Source: an uncultured Lachnospiraceae bacterium
GTDB taxonomy: Bacteria; Bacillota; Clostridia; Lachnospirales; Lachnospiraceae
Assembly: GCA_910585625.1 (NCBI GenBank)
Contig: CAJUFQ010000005.1
Span: 1 to 64,000, forward strand
Direction: 5' to 3'
DNA: 64,000 nt
Shown here: positions 57,796-64,000 of the stretch, piece by piece
Numbering within the stretch: the stretch's first letter is position 1
How the letters are laid out: each line of letters starts with the position of its first letter
The notes under the pieces: generated by a model
Seen by the model: the letters and a program-made list of their open reading frames with translations, nothing else
What the model was told of the DNA's origin: nothing
Databases searched by the model: none
Translations under genes and position numbers: made by a program

Positions 57796-58681
57796 AGAGT
57801 TCAAGGAAGAGGCGGCAGGACGCACGCAGCAGATTCAGGCAGTGGTTGAGAAGTATCTGCCGAAGGAGGAGGGCTGCCAGAAAACCGTGATTGAGGCCAT
57901 GAATTACAGTGTGCGGGCGGGAGGGAAACGGCTGCGCCCCATGCTGATGTGGGAAACTTATCGGATGTTTGGCGGCAGATCCCAGGTTATAGAGCCGTTC
58001 ATGGCAGCGATTGAGATGATACATACATATTCGCTGGTGCATGACGACCTCCCTGCAATGGATAATGACGAATACCGCAGAGGGAAGAAGACCACCCATG
58101 CGCAGTATGGCGAGGCAATGGGAATCCTTGCAGGCGACGGGCTTTTGAATTATGCGTTTGAGACAGCCGCGGAGGCATTTGCCCTTGAGCCGGGAAATCT
58201 GCAGATTGGCAAGGCATTGTCCGTGCTTGCGCAGAAAGCAGGCATCCATGGGATGCTGGGCGGGCAGTGCGTGGATGTGGAGTCTGAGGGCAGTCCGGTG
58301 ACGGAGGAGACGCTGCGTTTTATTTACCACCTGAAGACTGGGGCGTTGCTGGAGGCTTCCATGCTGGTTGGGGCCATCCTTGCCGGGGCTACCCAGGGTG
58401 AGCAGAAGAAGGTGGAGCAGGCGGCAGGCGAGTTAGGGCTTGCTTTCCAGATACAAGACGATGTCCTTGACGTCACCGGCACGACAGAAGATTTGGGCAA
58501 ACCGGTCGGCAGTGATGAGAAGAACCACAAGACCACATGGGTGACGCTGTTTGGCGTGGAGCAGGCGAAGCGGGACGTAGAAGAATTGTCGAAACACAGC
58601 GTAGCGTTGATGGACGCGCTGGTAGTGAAAAATGAATTTCTTACCCAGCTTATGCTGGAATTAATTCACAGAGACAAATGA
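57788..58681 (+). CDS. ispA: Polyprenyl (farnesyl) diphosphate synthase
   Basis: 297 residues. The first Asp-rich motif DDLPAMDNDEYRRGKKTTH and second motif DDVLDVTGTTEDLGK bind the Mg2+-diphosphate. The residues before the first motif and the two-residue insert (DDLPAMD) are typical of bacterial FPP synthases. It uses DMAPP and IPP from the pathway whose first enzyme is encoded next (dxs). Confidence 0.93.
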   Translation: MNKEFKEEAAGRTQQIQAVVEKYLPKEEGCQKTVIEAMNYSVRAGGKRLRPMLMWETYRMFGGRSQVIEPFMAAIEMIHTYSLVHDDLPAMDNDEYRRGKKTTHAQYGEAMGILAGDGLLNYAFETAAEAFALEPGNLQIGKALSVLAQKAGIHGMLGGQCVDVESEGSPVTEETLRFIYHLKTGALLEASMLVGAILAGATQGEQKKVEQAAGELGLAFQIQDDVLDVTGTTEDLGKPVGSDEKNHKTTWVTLFGVEQAKRDVEELSKHSVALMDALVVKNEFLTQLMLELIHRDK

Positions 58682-58699
58682 CAGGAGATGATATTTCCT

Positions 58700-60571
58700 A
58701 TGGTTATGGAGAAGATAAAGGGAGCCAATGACATCAAGAAACTGGACAGGGGGCAGCTTGCGGAACTGGCAGATGAAATCCGCGAGTTCCTGATTCAGAA
58801 AGTATCAGAAAACGGCGGGCATCTGGCTTCCAATTTGGGTACGGTGGAGCTTACAATGGCTCTGCATTTGGTATTTCAGCTGCCGCAGGATAAGATTATC
58901 TGGGACGTTGGGCATCAGTCTTATACGCATAAGATTCTTACCGGCAGGAAGGAAGGGTTTGAGCATTTACGCAAGTATGGCGGCATGAGCGGCTTTCCCA
59001 AGCGCAAAGAAAGCACTTGCGATTGTTTCGATACCGGACACAGCTCTACCTCTATTTCAGCAGGGCTGGGATATGCGGAGGCGCGGGAAATCACCGGAGG
59101 GCATTTTAAAGTGGTTTCCGTGATTGGGGACGGTGCGATGACTGGAGGCATGGCATATGAGGCGCTGAACAATGCCTCCCGCCTGAAGACAAATTTCATT
59201 ATTGTACTGAATGATAACAATATGTCAATTTCTGAGAATGTAGGGGGGCTTTCGCGGCATCTGGGAAATCTGCGGACGGCAGACGCTTATCAGGGGTTGA
59301 AAGAGGGAGTGACGAACTCCCTGAATAAGATTCCCGTTTTCGGGGAACGTATCGTAACGCGTATCCGCCGCACGAAAAGCGGGATCAAACAACTGGTAAT
59401 CCCAGGGATGTTGTTTGAGAATATGGGAATCACATATTTAGGCCCGGTGGACGGCCATGACATCGGGGCTATGAAGCGGGTGTTCCAGGAAGCGTCGAAA
59501 GTCAACGGCGCGGTAATCGTTCATGTACTGACGAAAAAGGGCAAGGGTTATCTGCCGGCGGAACGCCATCCGGCAAGATTCCATGGCGCAGAGCCTTTTG
59601 AGATAGAAACCGGGCTGCCATTGAAACGCAGGACATCTGCGAATTATACAGACATTTTCTCCACAGTAATGCGTAAGCTCGGGGAGCGTGATGAGAAGAT
59701 TGTGGCAATCACGGCAGCGATGAAAGACGGCACAGGATTGAAGCGGTTCCATAATTTGTTCCCGGAGCGTTTTTTTGATGTGGGGATTGCCGAGGGCCAT
59801 GCCGTGACATTTGCGGCAGGGCTGGCTGCGGCAGGGCTTAAGCCGGTGGTTGCCGTGTACTCTTCGTTCCTGCAGCGTGCATATGACCAAATCCTCCATG
59901 ACGTCTGCACCCAGGACTTGCCGGTAGTGTTTGCCATTGACCGGGCAGGGCTTGTAGGAAGTGATGGAGAGACCCACCAGGGCATTTTCGATCTTTCTTA
60001 TCTGTCGTCTATACCGAATATGAGCATCATGGCGCCCAAGAACAAATGGGAACTTTCTGATATGCTGAAATTTGCCATGAATTTTGGGCATCCGATAGCA
60101 ATCCGCTATCCCAGAGGCAAGGCATATGATGGGCTGAAAGAATTCCGGGAAGAAATCGCCTATGGCAAGAGTGAAGTTATCTGCCGGGAGCAGGAAATCG
60201 CATTGCTTGCCGTGGGGAGCATGGTAGAGACAGCCAAACAGGTGCATGAGCTGCTGAAATCCATGGGGTATTTCTGTTCCTTAGTTAATGTCCGTTTTGT
60301 GAAACCATTGGATGCGGGGCTGCTCGACGAGCTTTCCAAAGACCATGACCTGTTGGTGACAATGGAGGAAAATGTCTCAAGCGGCGGCTTTGGGGAACAT
60401 GTGGTGCAGTATTTTAACGACAAAAGTACGGGTAAGAAGCCTAGGATACAAAATATAGCGATAGATGATATTTATGTAGAGCATGGGAATGTGGAGATTC
60501 TCAGGAAAGCGCTCAGCCTCGACGCAGAATCCGTGGTGAGGCGGATTGTGGCAGGGTATGTGCGCAAATAG
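58700..60571 (+). CDS. dxs: 1-deoxy-D-xylulose-5-phosphate synthase
   Basis: About 623 residues, thiamine-diphosphate enzyme that starts the MEP isoprenoid pathway from pyruvate and glyceraldehyde 3-phosphate. ThDP motif GDGAMTGGMAYEALNNA...NDNNMSISENVGG, plus the transketolase-type second domain (DVGIAEGHAVTFAAGLAAAGLKPVV) and C-terminal domain (ENVSSGGFGEHV). AGGAG at 58683 suits ATG 58700 better than 58688. Confidence 0.94.
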   Translation: MVMEKIKGANDIKKLDRGQLAELADEIREFLIQKVSENGGHLASNLGTVELTMALHLVFQLPQDKIIWDVGHQSYTHKILTGRKEGFEHLRKYGGMSGFPKRKESTCDCFDTGHSSTSISAGLGYAEAREITGGHFKVVSVIGDGAMTGGMAYEALNNASRLKTNFIIVLNDNNMSISENVGGLSRHLGNLRTADAYQGLKEGVTNSLNKIPVFGERIVTRIRRTKSGIKQLVIPGMLFENMGITYLGPVDGHDIGAMKRVFQEASKVNGAVIVHVLTKKGKGYLPAERHPARFHGAEPFEIETGLPLKRRTSANYTDIFSTVMRKLGERDEKIVAITAAMKDGTGLKRFHNLFPERFFDVGIAEGHAVTFAAGLAAAGLKPVVAVYSSFLQRAYDQILHDVCTQDLPVVFAIDRAGLVGSDGETHQGIFDLSYLSSIPNMSIMAPKNKWELSDMLKFAMNFGHPIAIRYPRGKAYDGLKEFREEIAYGKSEVICREQEIALLAVGSMVETAKQVHELLKSMGYFCSLVNVRFVKPLDAGLLDELSKDHDLLVTMEENVSSGGFGEHVVQYFNDKSTGKKPRIQNIAIDDIYVEHGNVEILRKALSLDAESVVRRIVAGYVRK

Positions 60572-60591
60572 CCAGCAAGAAAGGTAATTGT

Positions 60592-61386
60592 ATGAAAGAA
60601 CGATTGGATGTGCTGTTAGTGCAGCGCGGACTTGCCCCCTCCCGGGAGAAAGCAAAAGCCATGATTATGGAAGGCAATGTGTTTGTGTCAGGCCAGCGGG
60701 AGGATAAAGCCGGCAGCTCTTTTGACGAGAAGGCGGAGATTGAAGTCCGGGGGAATACTTTGAAATATGTAAGCCGCGGAGGACTTAAGCTGGAGAAAGC
60801 GATTAACCATTTTGGGATTGACCTGACAGGACTGGTCTGCATGGATATCGGCGCGTCTACCGGCGGTTTTACGGATTGTATGCTGCAGAATGGGGCAAGT
60901 AAGGTCTATGCAGTGGATGTAGGCTATGGGCAGTTCGCCTGGACATTGCGGCAAGATCCCAGGGTAGTGTGCATGGAGAAGACGAACATCCGCTATGTGT
61001 TACCAGATGACATCGGGGATGCGCTGGATTTCGCATCGGCAGACGTGTCTTTCATTTCCCTGGAGAAGGTAATCCCTGCCGCCCGGGAATTGCTGTCACC
61101 CTCGGGCGAGATGGTATGCCTGATTAAGCCGCAGTTTGAGGCAGGGCGGGAAAAAGTAGGGAAGAAGGGCGTGGTGCGCGACCCGAAGGTACATATTGAG
61201 GTGATTGAGAGAATCCTTGCATTTGTGCAGGAAATGGGATTCACGGTAAAGAATCTGGATTTTTCGCCGATTAAGGGGCCGGAGGGAAATATTGAATACC
61301 TTGTCCATATTCAGAAAGGCTTTGGGAGCCGGGAAGGCATAGTGGATGTAGCGCAGCTGGTTGCGAAAGCGCATGGAACTCTGTAA
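60592..61386 (+). CDS. tlyA: TlyA-family rRNA methyltransferase
   Basis: 264 residues. An N-terminal S4 domain (RLDVLLVQRGLAPSREKAKAMI) joins an FtsJ-like SAM methyltransferase domain with MDIGASTGGFTDCMLQNGA. TlyA proteins 2'-O-methylate 16S/23S rRNA, which sets capreomycin sensitivity in mycobacteria. GAAAGGTAATTGT precedes the ATG. Confidence 0.92.
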   Translation: MKERLDVLLVQRGLAPSREKAKAMIMEGNVFVSGQREDKAGSSFDEKAEIEVRGNTLKYVSRGGLKLEKAINHFGIDLTGLVCMDIGASTGGFTDCMLQNGASKVYAVDVGYGQFAWTLRQDPRVVCMEKTNIRYVLPDDIGDALDFASADVSFISLEKVIPAARELLSPSGEMVCLIKPQFEAGREKVGKKGVVRDPKVHIEVIERILAFVQEMGFTVKNLDFSPIKGPEGNIEYLVHIQKGFGSREGIVDVAQLVAKAHGTL

Positions 61387-61412
61387 GGGAATGAGGAAAG
61401 GGCATTATTGTT

Positions 61413-62273
61413 ATGAACCATTTTTACATTATTGTGAATCCCAGGCGGGATCGGCAGTTAAAGCTTACAAAAGAGATTCAGCGTTTCATACTGGCTAATG
61501 GCGGGACATGCGATTACCAGGTTAACAGGGAAGAAGAGGGGATGACGTTTGAAGAGGGCAGGATTCCGGAGGATACAGAATGCATCCTGGTCGTAGGCGG
61601 GGATGGCACTTTGCTGCGGGCAGCGCGGAACATGGCGGAACGGAACATTCCGCTGATTGGGATTAACACCGGGCATGTAGGGTATCTCTGCGAGCTTGAG
61701 GAAGCGACGGCAATCCAGGGTATCCGGCAGTTGCTGGAGGGGGAGGAGTATGTCGTGGAAAAGCGGATGCTCTTATCAGGAAGATGCATCGGCACGGCTG
61801 GATCAGGCGGAGAGCGGCTTGCGCTCAACGATATCGTCATCCACCGTTGCGGGGCTTTGCAAGTCTTGGATCTTGTCATTTCTGTAAATGGGGAATATCT
61901 GAATACATACAGTGCGGACGGCATCATTATTGCCACGCCTACCGGCTCAACGGCATACAGCATGTCGGCAGGAGGGCCTATCGTAGACCCGAAAGCAGAG
62001 TTGCTTGTAGTGACGCCTATCAGCCCGCATACGCTGAATGCAAAAAGCATTGTCCTGGGCGCTGAAGATGAGATTACTGTTGAGGTGCAGGCGCGCAGCG
62101 GAGGCCAGGAGGAAAAGGCGGAAATCAGTTTTGACGGGGCCGCGGTAGGGGCTCTGAAAGCAGGCGAGCAGATTGCCGTGCGGAAAGCGCAGGCTTCCAC
62201 GGGAATCCTGAAATTGAGCCGCCTGAGTTTCCTGGAAAGGCTCAGGAAGAAACTGCAGGGATACAGCTTGTAA
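61413..62273 (+). CDS. nadK: NAD kinase
   Basis: 286 residues with GGDGTLLRAARN, ALNDIVIHR and the PTGSTAYSMSAGGPIVDP loop, diagnostic for NAD/polyphosphate kinases that make NADP. It lies 26 bases after tlyA. Confidence 0.95.
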   Translation: MNHFYIIVNPRRDRQLKLTKEIQRFILANGGTCDYQVNREEEGMTFEEGRIPEDTECILVVGGDGTLLRAARNMAERNIPLIGINTGHVGYLCELEEATAIQGIRQLLEGEEYVVEKRMLLSGRCIGTAGSGGERLALNDIVIHRCGALQVLDLVISVNGEYLNTYSADGIIIATPTGSTAYSMSAGGPIVDPKAELLVVTPISPHTLNAKSIVLGAEDEITVEVQARSGGQEEKAEISFDGAAVGALKAGEQIAVRKAQASTGILKLSRLSFLERLRKKLQGYSL

Positions 62274-62325
62274 TTCAGGGAACAGGAAAAATCATGGGCA
62301 TTTGTCCTGTGCATTGGAGGATACG

Positions 62326-62787
62326 ATGAAATCGAGACGTCACGCGAAGATTTTGGAGATTATTACGAAATATAACATTGAGACACAGGAGGAATTGTCG
62401 GACTGCCTGGAGCGGGAAGGATTTCATGTTACGCAGGCAACTGTCTCGAGGGACATCCGGCAATTAAAGCTTACGAAAGTGGCGGGGGCGTCTGGGAGGC
62501 AGAAATATGTGGCGTTAGGTGATAACCAGCCGGATATGAGCGAAAAGTATATCCGTATTTTCCAGAATGGGTTTGCCTCCATGGATATGGCGCAGAATAT
62601 CCTGGTAATTAAGACGGCGGCCGGCATGGCGATGGCAGTCGCGGCTGCGCTTGACGCCATGGACTGTGATGAGATTGTGGGCAGCATTGCCGGGGATGAT
62701 ACGATTATGTGCGCGGTGCGCACCGTGGAAGACACCGAGCGGCTGATGGAACGGCTGCGCAGGATAGTCTCTGGTGGGCCTGTGTAA
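62326..62787 (+). CDS. argR: Arginine repressor
   Basis: 153 residues. The N-terminal winged helix (ILEIITKYNIETQEELSDCL, VTQATVSRDIRQLKLTKV) and the C-terminal arginine-binding hexamerisation domain (IVGSIAGDDTIMCAVRT) are complete. TTGGAGG precedes ATG 62326. In clostridia it usually sits before recN, as here. Confidence 0.94.
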   Translation: MKSRRHAKILEIITKYNIETQEELSDCLEREGFHVTQATVSRDIRQLKLTKVAGASGRQKYVALGDNQPDMSEKYIRIFQNGFASMDMAQNILVIKTAAGMAMAVAAALDAMDCDEIVGSIAGDDTIMCAVRTVEDTERLMERLRRIVSGGPV

Positions 62788-62827
62788 ACATATACATTGC
62801 CAATGAGAGAGTAGAAGGAGAATCTAT

Positions 62828-64000
62828 ATGTTAGTAAGTCTGCATGTAAAAAACCTGGCACTGCTGGAGGAAGCCGAGGTGGAGTTCGGGCGTGGCCTGA
62901 ATATCCTTTCTGGCGAGACAGGGGCGGGGAAATCCATTATCATTGGTTCCATCAACCTGGCCCTGGGGGAGAAAGTGCCTAAGGAGATGCTGCGGGAGCA
63001 GGCAGAGTATGCACTGGTGGAACTGGTCTTTCGCGTAGAGGATGAGAAGCAGGAAAAGCAGCTGCAGGAGATGGACATTTATCCTGAAAACGGCGAAGTC
63101 ATCATGTCCAGGAAGATTACAGCGTCAAGGAGCGTAGGAAAGATTAATTCTGAGACAGTGTCTGCTTCCTGCATGAGGAACGTCGCTTCCCTGCTCATTG
63201 ACATTCATGGACAGCATGAGCATCAGTCCCTGCTCCACAAGAAGAAACATTTGGAAATTTTGGATGAATTTGCCGGAGCAAAGCTGAATGCGAAAAAGGA
63301 AATCCTCAGAAACTGTTATCAGAAGTACCAAAAAGCCTTGGAAGAGCAGAAACAGGCTTTGCAAGATCAGGAGGGAAGGGAGCGCGAGCTTTCGTTCCTG
63401 GAATATGAAATCAAAGAAATTCAAGAGGCAGGACTGGTTCCCGGTGAGGATGAATCATTGGAGCTTGCTTATCGGAAGATGGCAAACAGCCGCAGGATTA
63501 TGGAAGCTGCGGGCAATGCCTATGAGATGACTGGCGGGGAAGCAAGCGCCACGGAGCAGATTGGGCGTGCGCTCCATGAACTGCAGTCGGCGGCGGAGTA
63601 TGATCCGGCAATGGGGGAACTGAGCGGGCAGCTGGAAGAGATAGATAATCTGCTGAACGATTTTAACAGGGAACTGTCTGGCTATATTTCAGATGGGGAA
63701 TTTGACGAGGAGGCTTTTTTTGAGACAGAGAAACGCCTGGATACCGTAAACCGCTTGAAGGACAAGTTTGGCGGAAGCATTGAGGCGGTGCTTCAGGCCA
63801 AAGAGGAAAAAGAAATCCGGTTTGGGCATCTTAAGGATTTTGAGGAATATTTTGCCCAGCTTTCGGGACGGCTGAAAGAAGCGGAGGAGGAGCTGGCGGC
63901 AGTTTCCGCCGAAGTATCGCAGCTGCGTCAGAAATCAGCCAAGAAGCTGGCAAAGCTGGTGAAAGGTGCGTTGGTGGATCTGAATTTCCTGGACGTAGAG
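62828..64000 (+). CDS. recN: DNA repair protein RecN, 3' end beyond window
   Basis: The first 391 codons of an SMC-like ATPase. Walker A is GETGAGKSIIIGSINLALGE near residues 30-50, followed by DIHGQHEHQSLL and long coiled-coil arms. The C-terminal Walker B half lies outside the window. GAAGGAGAATCTAT precedes the ATG. No LexA box is seen in the short gap after argR. Confidence 0.95.
   Translation, partial: MLVSLHVKNLALLEEAEVEFGRGLNILSGETGAGKSIIIGSINLALGEKVPKEMLREQAEYALVELVFRVEDEKQEKQLQEMDIYPENGEVIMSRKITASRSVGKINSETVSASCMRNVASLLIDIHGQHEHQSLLHKKKHLEILDEFAGAKLNAKKEILRNCYQKYQKALEEQKQALQDQEGRERELSFLEYEIKEIQEAGLVPGEDESLELAYRKMANSRRIMEAAGNAYEMTGGEASATEQIGRALHELQSAAEYDPAMGELSGQLEEIDNLLNDFNRELSGYISDGEFDEEAFFETEKRLDTVNRLKDKFGGSIEAVLQAKEEKEIRFGHLKDFEEYFAQLSGRLKEAEEELAAVSAEVSQLRQKSAKKLAKLVKGALVDLNFLDVE

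Overview
The window looks like a gut Firmicute of the class Clostridia, most likely a Lachnospiraceae-type genome. The right-hand order asp23/gls24 - nusB - xseA - xseB - ispA - dxs - tlyA - nadK - argR - recN is a classic clostridial chromosomal block. Ribosome binding sites are AGGAGG-like and promoters are of the TTGACA/TATAAT type. No species can be assigned from sequence alone.

Layout. Positions 1-9000 are ordinary chromosome: a gene fragment, a crotonase, aroD, aroK, tRNA-Arg(CCG), a membrane-anchored SH3 protein, a hypothetical, an RluF-type pseudouridine synthase, ligA and metA (acetyl-CoA type by residue 111). 9.0-11.1 kb holds a GntR/ABC cassette whose ATPase gene is broken, followed by gene debris. 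From about 11.1 to 55.1 kb lies an accessory element. 55.2-55.4 kb is a MITE-like inverted-repeat element, and 55.46-64.0 kb is the conserved block, ending inside recN.

The accessory element is the centre of interest. It encodes a non-contractile (siphophage-like) tail: tape measure proteins, a probable tail-assembly chaperone, a large Tal-like protein with an S74 autoprocessing domain, a DUF1617-like protein, a Dit-like protein, a BppU-type fibre and a probable tail-tube protein. It also has a holin and a CHAP endolysin. I see no terminase, portal, capsid, head-maturation protease or integrase. With the tail genes sit a 958-residue single-chain RNA polymerase of the double-psi beta-barrel family (YonO / QDE-1-like, catalytic motif ADFDSD) and, divergently, a sigma-70-type factor. 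The region between them has a near-perfect TTGACA-N17-TATACT promoter whose spacer holds a LexA/SOS box (GAACAGACGTTC), plus a second weaker box.

Six copies of a 63-bp motif align without gaps. Each lies 70-200 bp upstream of a leftward tail, lysis or zinc-ribbon transcription unit, as expected for a dedicated late-promoter/operator family. My working model: DNA damage inactivates LexA, the element RNA polymerase and sigma factor are made, late promoters fire, tail particles assemble and the cell lyses. This would be an F-type-tailocin-like system with its own transcription machinery, or a capsid-less prophage derivative.

Both tape measure genes are split at the same codon, just after the conserved core module, by 1.1-1.3 kb intervening sequences. 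Each intervening sequence carries a conserved, hairpin-rich block of about 395 bp and an antisense zinc-ribbon gene. The long 3' frames (about 5.8 and 6.1 kb) stay fully open although I see no start signal for them. This argues for RNA splicing, DNA excision or another joining mechanism. Degraded copies of the same module lie at 44.0-45.5 kb. Interspersed rightward genes (a choloylglycine-hydrolase-family protein, TatD, an AAA-ATPase/PD-(D/E)XK protein, an ABC exporter with LytTR/DUF3021 regulators, a DUF262 protein) look like cargo or accessory functions.
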